64,000 nt of DNA. It comes from Chondrosia reniformis. Lineage: Eukaryota; Porifera; Demospongiae; Chondrillida; Chondrillidae. The translations under genes were made by a program, and so were the position numbers. Below the pieces are notes generated by a model. It made no database searches. It worked only from the letters and a program-made list of their open reading frames with translations, and was not told where the DNA came from. Position 1 is the first letter of the stretch. The number at the start of each line of letters is the position of its first letter. This document shows, piece after piece, positions 1 to 8,652 of the stretch. Location: the NCBI GenBank assembly GCA_947172415.1, contig OX359196.1, forward strand, positions 2,420,501 through 2,484,500. Direction: 5' to 3'.

Positions 1-372
1 ATATACCAGTTGAATGTACTAGTTTTAAGTAATTATATGTACTAGTTGTATGTACTAGTTGTGTGAAATTGTTGAATGTACTAGTTGTATGTAATTATAT
101 GTACTACTTGTATATACTAGTTTTGTGAAATTTGTGTATCAACTAGTTATATTTACTAGATGTAGTTACAGGTTGTACTAATTGTATGTACTAGTTGTTT
201 GCACTTGTAACTAGATTTTTTAAGTAATTGTATGTATTATTTGTATGTACTAGTTATATATACAGGTTATATGATCAAGTACTATGTCCTAGTTGTAGTA
301 GTATGTATACCAAATTTTATGCACCAGTTGTCTCTACTTGTTGTATTTACCAGTTGTATGTACTTATATGTA
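1..372 (+). repeat. 13-bp minisatellite array, T/G-rich orientation
   Basis: This is degenerate tandem repetition of the 13-mer TAGTTGTATGTAC, with two TA steps inside the unit and a nested ACTAGT palindrome across unit boundaries. Positions about 200-372 are mirrored, in inverted form, by about 62796-63000 next to MITE copy 4. An open frame at 232-486 runs from the repeat into the MITE and is not a gene. Confidence 0.95.
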
Positions 373-822
373 CAGTGTAACTGGGAAAATCGGCCACAAT
401 TCGTTCAAGCACTTTTTTGGCAGAATATTGAGTTTGGCGGATTAGCCAAATATTGTCATTATGCAATTCTAATTATAACCAGCTAAATAAAACGATGAAC
501 GATATTTGCTTTTGCCTTTCCGTCGAATTCTTCCACTCACAGTCACATATCGGGCAATTTTCAAGTCACTTTTGGAACGCTTAGAGATAATCTCTAAGAT
601 TTATTTCGTACAATTAAAATGTTGATGAAAGCGGCAGATTACAAAGGTGGAAAACGCCTATAAATGTACAATTGAGGCGAGAAAATAATGGCGGATGGTG
701 GATTTGGCGGTTGGAGAATTACAAAAATACTTCTAGTATGTAAATGAATTTGTTTAATACGAACTCAGACCGATTGGGGGGTTGTGCTTTTTAAGCGGAG
801 GCGGATTATCCGGGTTACACTG
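373..822 (+). mobile_element. TA-flanked MITE with terminal inverted repeats, copy 1
   Basis: This 450-bp non-coding island begins CAGTGTAAC and ends GTTACACTG. It is flanked by TA on both sides (371-372 and 823-824). The first 20 bases match the inverted last 20 at 16 positions. CAGT-type ends with a TA duplication fit the pogo/Tigger or wider Tc1-mariner group of cut-and-paste transposons, but there is no transposase ORF, so it would be non-autonomous. Three other copies occur at 19044, 54662 and 62352. The family assignment is inferred from the ends only. Confidence 0.8.
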
Positions 823-824
823 TA

Positions 825-2638
825 CTAGATTGATGTACTAGTAGCGTGTATGTTTTGTATATACTAGTTGTATGGACTGGTTGTATATACTAGTTGTATG
901 TACTAGGTGTATGTACTAGTTATATGTACTAGTTGGATTATACTTGTAACTAGTTGTATGTACTAATTGTATGAACTAGTTCTATGTATTAGTTTTATGT
1001 ACTAGTTTTGTGAAATTGATGTATGGACTATTTGTATATACTAGTTTGATGTACTAGTTGGATGTACTAGTAACTATTGCATATACTAGTTGTATGTAGT
1101 TTTATGTAAATACTTTTATGTATACACTAGTTGTGTGTAATTGTTCTATGTACTAGTTATATGTAGTAGTTGTATGTAGTTATCATATGTACTAGTTATA
1201 TGTATTAGTTGTATGTACTAGGTGTATGTACTATTAACAAACTATATTTACTCAGTTTGTGTACTAGTTGTATGTAGTAGTTGCATGTACTGGTTATTTG
1301 TAATAATTGTATGAACTAGTTGTATGTACTAGTGTATGCATTAGTAATAATCTGTATTTACAAATTCTGTGTACTAGTTGTAGGTACTAGTTGTATGTAT
1401 ATAATTATATGTACTAGTTGTATATACCAGTTATGTGACATTGTTTTATGTACTAGTTATACGTACTAGTTGTAGGTACTAGCTGTGTGTACTAGTTATA
1501 TGTACTAGTTGTATGTACTAGGTGTGTGTATTAGTTGTATATATGTACTAGTAACTAGTTGTATGTACTAGTTGTATGTACTAGTTCTCTGTATTGGTTT
1601 TAAGTACAAGTTGCAGGAAATTGATGTATTTACTAGTTTTATGGTCTAGTTGTATGTACTAGCTGTATATACTAGTTATAGGTCCTAGTTGTATGTACTA
1701 GTTGTATGAAATAGCTGTATGTACTAGTTATATGCACTAGTTGTATATAATAGTTGTATGTACTAGTTGTATGTACTAGTAACTAGTTTTATGTAGTTAT
1801 ATATACTACTTGTATGTACTAGTTGTGTGGATTTTTTGTAAACTAGTTAAATTTACTAGTTGTAGCTACTAGTTTTATGTAGTAGTTGAATGTACTAATA
1901 ACTAAATGTGTGTAGTAATTGTATGCACTAGTTGTATGTTCTAGTTGTATTTACTAGTTGTATGTACTATCTGTATGTACTAGTTGTATGTACTAATTGT
2001 ATATACTAGTTGTATGTACTAGTAAAAACTTGCCTGTACTAGTTATATGTACTAGCTGTATGTACTTGTTGTGTGTAATTGTTGTATATAATTGTTATAT
2101 GTACTAGTTGAATGTGTTAATTGTATGTTCTAGTTGTATGTACTAGTAAGTAGTTGCATGTACTAGTTATATGTACTTGTTGTATGTAATAGCTGTATGT
2201 ACTAGTTATATATATTAGTTGTAGTACTAGTTGTATGTAATATATAGTTGCATGTACTGGTTGTATGTACCAGTTGTAAGTACCAGTTTTTTGTACTTGA
2301 AATATGTACTAGTTGAATGTAGTAGTTGTATGTTGTTATATATACGTATTGGTTGTGTGTACTAGTATATGTACTAGTTGAATGTAGTAGTTGTATGTAC
2401 GAGTTGTATGTACTAGTTCTATGTACTAGTTCTTTGTACTAGTTGTATATATGTTCTAGTAAGTAGTTGTATGTACTAGTTATATGTGCTAATTGTATGT
2501 ACTAGTTGTGTGTATTTTTCATATGTACTAGTAACTAGATGTGTGTACTTGTTGTATGTACTTGTTGAATGTTCTAGTATTATGTGCTAGTTGTATGTAC
2601 TTGTTGTATATGTATTCTAGTAAGGAGTGGATGCACTA
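825..2638 (+). repeat. 13-bp minisatellite array, T/G-rich orientation
   Basis: The repeat follows MITE copy 1. The same order of variant units recurs after MITE copy 2 (19493 to about 21788), for example the marker AGGTCCTAGTTG at 1680, 20831 and 23597. This shows a direct duplication of roughly 19 kb spacing. No gene is seen. Confidence 0.93.
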
Positions 2639-3282
2639 CAGTGGACTCTCCATCCAAGGGATGGGCTGGGACGATAGCATTTGTCCTTTGTATGGAAATG
2701 TCCTTAACTAAGAAAGTATTAGAAAACCATATTATAAGCAAATTAACACACTGCTATCCATTAATGAAAGTGCTACAATCACAAAAGCACCAATTTACAG
2801 TGAACAAAATAAGTAAGTTATTTTTACATCATATTTATCAAGCTGTTTGGACACCTTTTGAAGGGCAGGTACTTCAACTGCAGTGCGAACCATTAAATCC
2901 AAAGGACAGATTCGCTGTGGTTGTTTGCCTGGACGGCAAGATAGTCGGAAGAGTTCAATTTCCTGCTAATCTTGCTCTAATGTTTTCTCCATTTCTAGCA
3001 AGGGGGTGTAACACCATCATAGCAACCATAACTGATGCTCGAGTCAATCGTGGAGCGGGTTTGGGTCTGGAGGTTCCTTGCTGCTACACACTAACTGGAC
3101 CAAACTGTTTCGTGCATGCAGGGTGCAAAGGAACTTCTGACCCATTTAAACTAGCCTGCTTGTTGTTTGAGACGTTTCTGGTACTTTTATTGATTTACTG
3201 GTTCTTTGTGTCCGTTCATAGAGAGAATTTAGTATGTATGTTCGCAATCGGGAACTTTAAAGCGTCTGTTGGACGGTATTGA
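2584..3282 (+). CDS. ORF with HIRAN-like domain inside TIR transposon (fragment)
   Basis: The open frame is 232 codons long, but its first about 19 codons are minisatellite and cannot be genuine. The informative part is residues about 88-173 (nt 2845-3102). It begins VWTPFEGQVLQLQCEP and continues with NPKDRFAVVV, KIVGRV, a hydrophobic helix-like stretch, FLARG and GLEVPC. This pattern (a turn, an N-P-x-D-x-A strand, G-x-V, then an L-rich helix ending in RG) resembles HIRAN domains, which bind DNA ends in SWI/SNF helicases and also occur as short stand-alone proteins in invertebrate genomes. Residues about 191-210 are very hydrophobic but lie beyond the domain and may be chance translation. 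The start codon, splice structure and expression are unknown. It may be a captured host exon or a remnant of a larger transposon ORF. The domain call is from pattern recognition only. Confidence 0.5.
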   Translation: MLVVCTCCICILVRSGCTTVDSPSKGWAGTIAFVLCMEMSLTKKVLENHIISKLTHCYPLMKVLQSQKHQFTVNKISKLFLHHIYQAVWTPFEGQVLQLQCEPLNPKDRFAVVVCLDGKIVGRVQFPANLALMFSPFLARGCNTIIATITDARVNRGAGLGLEVPCCYTLTGPNCFVHAGCKGTSDPFKLACLLFETFLVLLLIYWFFVSVHRENLVCMFAIGNFKASVGRY

Positions 3283-3406
3283 GAGCGTCCGCATTTGGGA
3301 GATTAAAACGTATTAACGACATGCGCGGGAGAAATCATGACGGCATGGAAGACGTTGTAAAGCGACTGATGGTTACTGGGAGAGTCCGTTAATGGAGAGT
3401 CCATTG
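2639..3406 (+). mobile_element. TA-flanked TIR transposon carrying an ORF
   Basis: This 768-bp island begins CAGTGGACTCTCCAT and ends with the inverted form ATGGAGAGTCCATTG (14 of 15 positions agree). TA lies on each side (2637-2638, 3407-3408). Paralogous stretches of the array at about 21781-21800 and 16701-16720 read straight through the same point with a single TA, so they represent the empty site. The ends and TA target fit the Tc1-mariner/pogo group. No transposase is present; the interior carries a HIRAN-like ORF. The right end also holds a second GAGAGTCC direct repeat just inside the terminus. Confidence 0.8.
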
Positions 3407-3408
3407 TA

Positions 3409-4734
3409 GTTATATATACTAGTTTTATGAACTAGATGTATGTACTAGTTGAATGTACAAATTTTATGTACTAGTAGTATGTACTAGTAGTTAGTTGTAT
3501 TTACTAGTGGTATGTACTAGTTGTATGTATTAGTTGTATGTACTAGGTGTATGAAGGAGTAGCAATCTGTATTTACTAGTTGTAAGTATTAGTGTAGTTA
3601 TATGGACTAGTTTTGTGTACTAATTGTTTTTACTAGTTTTATGTATTACTTGTTTGAACTAGTTGAATGTAGTTATATGTACTACTTGTATGTACTAGTT
3701 GTGTGTATTTTTCATATGTACTAGTAACTAGATATATGTACTTGTTGTATGGACTAGTTGAATGTTCTGGTTGTATGTGCTAGTTGTATGTACTTGTTGA
3801 ATGTAATAGTTCTACACCCTAGGTGTACATACTAGTAACTGGTTGTATCTTCTAGTTACTAGTCTACTAGTTTTTTGTATAAGCTGTATGTACTAGTTGT
3901 TTTTACTAGTTTTATATACTAGTAGTTTGAACTAGTTGTATGTAGTTAAATGTATTACTTGTATGTACCAGTTGTGTGTAATTTTTGTGTGTACTAGTTA
4001 TATTTACTAGTTGTAGTTACTAGTTTTATGTACTAGTTATATGAACTAATTGTATATACTAATTGTGTGTAATTGTTGTATGTATTACTTATATTTACTA
4101 GTTGTAGTTACTAGTTGTAATTACTAGTTGTATGTACTAGTTGTATGTAGTAGTAACTAGTTGTATGTACTACTTGTATGTACTTGTTGTATGTACTAGT
4201 AGTATGGACTAGTTGTATGTATAGTTCTATGTACTAGTTTTTTATACTAGGTTTATGTACTAGTTGTTTGTAGTTATAGGTACTACTGGTATGTTCTGGT
4301 TGTATGTACCATTAACTGGAGGTAGGTTCTTGTTGTATGTACTAGTTGTATGTACTAGTTGTATGTAGTTATATGTAATAGTTGTATACATATACTAGTT
4401 CTTTGTAATTATTTTATATACTAGTTATTTGTAGTAGTTGGATGGAGTAACTGTATGAACTAGTTGTAAGTACTAGTAAGTACTTGCATGTACTAGTTAT
4501 ATGGAATAGTTGTATGTACTAGTTGTATGAACTAGTTGTAAGTAATTATATATACTGGTTGTATTTACTATTTGTGTGAAATTGTGGTATGTACTAGTTA
4601 TATGTACTTGTTGGATGTACTAGCTGTATGTATTAATTGTATATACCAGATGTATATACTAGGTGTAAGAACTAGTAACAATTTGTATTTACTAGTTGTA
4701 GGGACTAGTTGTATGTTCTAGCTGTATGTACCAG
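3409..4734 (+). repeat. 13-bp minisatellite array, T/G-rich orientation
   Basis: The array runs between the HIRAN transposon and the unclassified island. The stretch about 4281-4430 parallels about 17610-17735. It supplies the uninterrupted counterpart of the site where the element at 17739 sits. No gene is seen. Confidence 0.92.
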
Positions 4735-5365
4735 GGCATACACTGAGGTGCAGAAGAAGCCTCGTTGTGAGGTCTGACAGTCTGAAGTGTATATGTAGCC
4801 CTGAAGAGTGATCAGAGCACACATATGTAATGCTATTCCAGACAGACTAAGTGCACAAAGCAAGATGACTACAGATACGCCCCCTTGTACAGCTGCTGGC
4901 TTTTTTGTGCCCGTGTAACGAGGGATTTTTCGTACCGGACGTGGGCAGAAAATGGCTGTCGCAACCTTTTCGCCAGGAAGTTGCGGGAAACACACAAACA
5001 CAGGTCCAGCGAGGAAGCATTCCCAGCGTGAAACGATATCTCAACGATCTGAGCCGATGTGCAGCCACTGCTGGCAATAAGCTCCTTATGCGCTCGTGGC
5101 AATCACGCGTAAAGTTTTTACACATTCCTTCGCTAATCCATCTGGCTAGTCTACGCATGCGCAAGTGGCTAGCCAGGTTTGATCTGTCTCTAGTGTGAAC
5201 AAAGCGGACAAATTTGTTCCGAGTCCGCGTGCCTCTTGCTCAACTAAGGTGTCGCGATGTAAATGCTATGGATATAGATATATATATATACATACATACA
5301 GACGCACGGTGAGACTGGCATCCAGATTACTTGCCTCGCCTTCCGGCTCGGAAACCACTTATCTC
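4735..5365. other. Unclassified low-copy island inside the array
   Basis: About 630 bp of mixed-composition DNA are unlike the minisatellite and seen only once in the window. I find no terminal inverted repeats, poly-A tail or recognisable protein. Overlapping open frames of 77-105 codons on both strands (4705-5198) look like chance. A TA/CATA microsatellite lies at about 5272-5300, and GC-rich sequence closes the right end. The array at about 16990-17040 reads across the corresponding point without it (shared left flank CTGTATGTACCAG, right flank TTGTAAATACTA), so it is an insertion. It could be a transposon fragment or captured genomic DNA. Confidence 0.55.
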
Positions 5366-5631
5366 TACTAGTTCTATGCACTATTTGTAAATACTAGTTG
5401 TACATACAAATAACTAGTTGTATGTATTTGTTGTATGTACCTATTCTATGTACTAGTTTTTGGTATAAGCTGTATGTACTAGTTGTTTTCACTAGTTTTA
5501 TATACTTGTAGTTTGAACTAGTTGTATGTGGTTATATGTATTACTTGTATGTACCAGTTGTGTGTAATGTTTGTATGTACTAGTTATATTTACTAGTTGT
5601 AGTTACTAGTTGTATGTACTAGTTGTATGTA
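5366..5631 (+). repeat. 13-bp minisatellite array, T/G-rich orientation
   Basis: This is a short stretch of degenerate 13-mers between two islands. Its variant order parallels about 17050-17310. Nothing else is seen. Confidence 0.9.
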
Positions 5632-5844
5632 CTCTCTTCCTTAGGGTAGAACATTGAACGAACAAAATGGACTTAAAAACCTTCCTAACTAAAACAATGT
5701 AACATAAAGCTTATGCAAAAATTGACGGCCAACAAGAGTCGATCTGAAATCAGTTTACCGGATATCCATGAGAACGAGTCAAGTATTTCGAGTTTCCTCA
5801 GGGTCGCCTAGGGCCCCACAAGTTTTTTAAACTCCAACTCTTTG
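5632..5844 (-). mobile_element. GC-hairpin element, terminal half only (copy A)
   Basis: This corresponds to one end of the fuller copy at 17739-18126: the segment from CTCTTCCTTAG through AACATTGAACGAAC to the terminal hairpin region (GGGTCGCC then GGGCCCC, and TTTTTTAAACTC). The other half is missing. It ends CTCCAACTCTTTG against a T-run, that is, the element's CAAAG end abuts an A-run on its own strand. It is nearly identical to 11321-11533, including the flanking array, so the two are a segmental duplicate and not two insertions. Confidence 0.7.
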
Positions 5845-6100
5845 TTTTTGTATGTACTAATTTTAATTACCATTTGTAGTTACTAGTTGTATGTATTAGT
5901 TGTATGTAGTAGTAACTAGTTGTATGTACTACCTGTATGTCCTCTTTGAATGTACTAGTTGTATGTACTAGTTCTATGTACTAATTGAATGTACTAGTTT
6001 TATGTACTAGTTGTACGAACTTGTTGTATAGGTGTTCTAATATGTAGTTTTTTGCATTGGTTATATGAACTAGTTGTATGTACTAGATGTATGTACTAGA
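5845..6100 (+). repeat. 13-bp minisatellite array, T/G-rich orientation
   Basis: This stretch is near-identical in variant order to 11534-11787, which continues as uninterrupted array where this copy is broken by the Penelope-like element. Confidence 0.9.
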
Positions 6101-6197
6101 GTAAGGATTTCTTATAACTGCGTCAAACTTATCTTTGGGATGGTACATCCTTCGACTTTTGAGCGTTTAAAAACGCAGTTGTTTTTTTCAATTCTTG

Positions 6198-6234
6198 GTC
6201 AAACGTTTCGACCCTGGGGGTCTTCCTCAGTGAC
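6198..6234 (-). ncRNA. Hammerhead-ribozyme-like motif (inverted copy)
   Basis: Read on the minus strand, this has the same order as the motif at 8164-8200: GTCA, CTGAGGA, one extra A, GACCC with a CCA loop and GGGTC, GAAA, the ACGT palindrome, a T before the predicted cut, then TGAC. All five stem II pairs are Watson-Crick here. It lies in the inverted 3'-end piece of Penelope copy 1. Confidence 0.6.
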
Positions 6235-6505
6235 TGATGGTTGAGTGGAAGAATTGCCTCTATTTATAAAGGATTTTTCCCCGCCATTTCCACTTCCTGT
6301 CATGTGACCCTCAGCAGAATGAGAAAAACAGGAAGTATGAATATTAAATCGTCTCCAGGCTTGATGTAACACAAAGCCTTGATCTTGAGGGGAGTTTGCC
6401 TTTTTTCTCAAGTGACCTTAGAACTTCAGTTACCTTCCGTTCTATCTTCATTGTGGGGTTTCTCTTAATGGCTTGGTCTTCACCAGAAGATAAGGGCACT
6501 CTTGG

Positions 6506-8134
6506 ATGATACGAGTTATCAAGCCATTAAGAGAAACCCCACATATGAAGATAGAACGGAAGGTAACTGAAGTTCTAAGGTCACTTGAGAAAAAAGGCAA
6601 ACTCCCCTCTGATCTGAGGAAGAAGGTTCAGAACCAAAACAGCTCCACACCTCAGCTCTATGGATTACCAAAAATCCACAAGGCAAGTGTACCCTTGAGA
6701 CCAATTGTTTCCTCCATTAATTCCCCTACCTACAAACTTTCCAGGTACCTGGCAGGGGTATTGTCACCACTATGGGGGAAAACTTCTCACTTTGTGCGGA
6801 ATTCTCATGACTTTGTCGAGAAGATCAGGGGAATGGATGTGAACACTGAAGATAAGTTGATCAGTTTCGATGTAAAGAGCCTATTTACCAAAGTACCCAT
6901 TGATCTATCTCTACAGATCATCAGGAGACGACTTGCGCAGGACCCTAACTTGGAGCAACGGACACCCTTGGATGTATCCACCATTGCGGATCTTACAGAA
7001 CTCTGTCTCAGGACAACGTACTTCCTGTACAGTGATGAGTTCTTTGAGCAGAAGGAAGGGGCAGCCATGGGATCTCCTCTCTCCCCGGTGGTAGCGAACA
7101 TCTTCATGGAGGAATTCGAAATAGAAGCTCTTCGTGCTGCTGTGATAAGGCCTAAGTTGTGGTTGAGATATGTGGATGACACATTTGTCATCTGGAATCA
7201 TGGTGATGAGCAGCTGGAGGACTTCTTGAGTTTCCTCAATGGAAGACATCGCAAGATCGAATTTACCATGGAGAAGGAGACCAATGGTTCCTTACCCTTC
7301 CTGGATGTGCAAGTAAAGAAGTGCATGGGAAGTTTGGACACATTTGTGTATAGGAAACCAACACACACAGACAGGTACCTTCACTTTACCTCTCATCACC
7401 ACCCTAGGGTAAAGACTGGTATCGCACTGTGTCTCAAAGACAGAGCCGAAAAGATTTGTGGACCAAACTCCAGTAGCTTGGAAAAAGAAAAGGAGCACCT
7501 GGAAGGAGTACTTCAAGCTAATGGATACCCTAAATGGGAGGCTCACAGACTGCTCAACAGGAGAAGGCAGACTAAGGGGAGTGAGGATGAGTGTAAACAC
7601 AAACTCTTTATTCCATATATAAAGGGACTCAGTGAGATGATCGATAAAAGCTGTAGAAAAATGGGTATCCAGACCATTTTCTCCAAGCAGAGATCACTGA
7701 GAACCGTTTTATCCAACCCAAAACAGCCACAACCACCTATGGATATCAAGGGTGTAGTTTACCTAATTCCTTGCTCTGAGTGTTCTGCAGTCTACATTGG
7801 TGAAACTGGAAGGACCCTGAAAGTGAGATTGGCAGAACACAAGCGAGCAGTCAGGATGGGGGATGTGAACAACGGTATAGCTGTTCACTCCCTCAAGACT
7901 GGCCACTCAATTGCTTGAGACAAGGCCAAGATTACAGACAGGGAAACCCACTGGCAAAGGAGAAGGGTCAAAGAAGCCATCAGGATCCAGAAGAGTCAGG
8001 TGAGAATGAATTTAGATCAAGGCTTTGTGTTACATCAAGCCTGGAGACGATTTAATATTCATACTTCCTGTTTTTCTCATTCTGCTGAGGGTCACATGAC
8101 AGGAAGTGGAAATGGCGGGAAAAATCCTCTATAA
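6506..8134 (+). pseudogene. Penelope-like RT with GIY-YIG endonuclease, N-truncated, premature stop
   Basis: In an intact element this protein would copy element RNA by target-primed reverse transcription, with the C-terminal GIY-YIG nuclease nicking the target. The open frame is 470 codons (6506-7918). Its first about 6 residues come from the inverted piece, and a 1-bp insertion near 6544 (relative to the copy at 59866) shifts the frame just before MKIERK. Visible motifs are YGLPKIHK (52-59), SFDVKSLF (120-127, first catalytic Asp), GSPLSP (189-194), YVDD (222-225), LPFLDV (263-268) and YRKPTH (282-287). The GIY-YIG part begins GVVYLIPC (416-423) with YIGETGR (430-436) and R441. A TGA at 7916-7918 replaces the TGG found in the copy on the minus strand near 59768. 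After it the frame stays open to a stop at 8132-8134 and includes KEAI, the likely catalytic-Glu region. RT domain 0 and the N terminus are missing. It is not functional as it stands. Confidence 0.88.
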
Positions 8135-8163
8135 ATAGAGGCAATTCTTCCACTCAACCATCA

Positions 8164-8200
8164 GTCACTGAGGAAGACTCCCAGGGTCGAAACGTTTGAC
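8164..8200 (+). ncRNA. Hammerhead-ribozyme-like motif in Penelope 3' region
   Basis: This 37-nt sequence has a hammerhead layout. Stem I is GTCA (8164-8167) pairing TGAC (8197-8200). The CTGANGA core is 8168-8174. One unpaired A follows (8175). Stem II is 8176-8180 with 8184-8188 (one U-G wobble) and loop CCA. GAA is 8189-8191. A two-pair stem III A92-C93 with G94-T95 has no loop, and cleavage is predicted after T8196. Penelope-like elements are known to carry hammerheads with very short stem III, thought to work as dimers. The extra A between core and stem II departs from the standard motif, so activity is uncertain. Confidence 0.65.
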
Positions 8201-8212
8201 CAAGAATTGAAA

Positions 8213-8638
8213 CAAGTATTTCGAGTTTAAAAACTCGTGGGGCTGCCGCCCCCCGAATCGACTCAAACTACTTGGCCGTATCGTTGGCATTTAATATATA
8301 TATTCGTAATGCTAACGATTGAGGACGCTTAAGTGTCCTGAACACTATAAATAGCGACAGAAAAGCTTCGTTAACTAAAGCTTCCTGAACGCCGCCATTT
8401 GCAAAACGATGTATTGATGTATAAATTAAGTATTATAAAGTATTATAATAGTTGCATATATATGAACCTGTATTAATTATATAGCGACGTATAAATAAAG
8501 TGTTATGATAGTTGCGTATCAACCCGTATTATATATATAGATATATATATATATATATATATCTTTCCGTAACATGAAGCCATACAACGTAATCGGCAAA
8601 TGAAAACAATATAAGGGGTTGCCTGTGGCAGCCCCTAG
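8213..8638 (+). mobile_element. GC-hairpin element, full-length copy nested in Penelope element (copy B)
   Basis: This 426-bp non-coding element begins CAAGTATTTCGAG, followed by the palindrome CGAGTTTAAAAACTCG and a GGGGC/GCCCC hairpin. It ends with the hairpin GGGGTTGCC-TGT-GGCAGCCCC and TAG. An AT microsatellite lies at about 8529-8563. Comparison with the uninterrupted Penelope end near 59470-59485 shows insertion into an A-run. No long terminal inverted repeats and no ORF are present. Hairpins at both ends without TIRs suggest a Helitron- or Helentron-type non-autonomous element, but this is only a hypothesis. Confidence 0.7.
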
Positions 8639-8652
8639 AAACCAACTGCGTT

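Larger units (their letters stand above)
6101..8652 (+). mobile_element. Penelope-like retroelement, copy 1 (inverted 5' piece, nested insertion)
   Basis: The copy is composite. Bases 6101-6197 are a terminal leader. Bases 6198-6386 are an inverted copy of the element's 3' untranslated end, and 6387-6474 an inverted copy of the start of the surviving RT coding region. After a 46-nt loop, the sense-strand RT and GIY-YIG coding region starts at 6521 and runs to about 8134, followed by a 3' region. Arms 6387-6474 and 6521-6609 form an 88-bp near-perfect palindrome. A GC-hairpin element (8213-8638) is inserted in an A-run near the 3' end, and the leader resumes at 8641-8652. Inverted or tandem partial copies at the 5' side are common in Penelope-like elements. 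Confidence 0.85.

Noticed and set aside
232-486. 84-codon open frame, and similar frames at 9713-9904, 13427-13609, 29837-30025 (minus) and 55187-55408 (minus)
   Set aside because: They are translations of the 13-bp repeat (Y/V/C/L-rich, cycling every 13 codons), vary with unit changes and have no start context or homology.
373-822. Possible host gene or ncRNA in the MITE
   Set aside because: All four copies have TIRs, TA flanks and no conserved open frame; the mobile-element explanation suffices.
4705-5198. Overlapping frames of 77-105 codons on both strands of the unclassified island
   Set aside because: Mutually overlapping in several frames, no domain or signal seen, no second copy to test conservation.
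6199-6411. 70-codon minus-strand frame
   Set aside because: It is the inverted 3' UTR piece of the Penelope element read through by chance.
6519-7749. Antisense and alternate-frame ORFs across Penelope copy 1, and their equivalents in 59936-61850
   Set aside because: Shadows of the RT/GIY-YIG reading frame; they recur only because the sense frame recurs.
8529-8563. AT microsatellite as a promoter or replication origin
   Set aside because: It lies inside a mobile element and varies in length between copies; nothing else supports a regulatory role.
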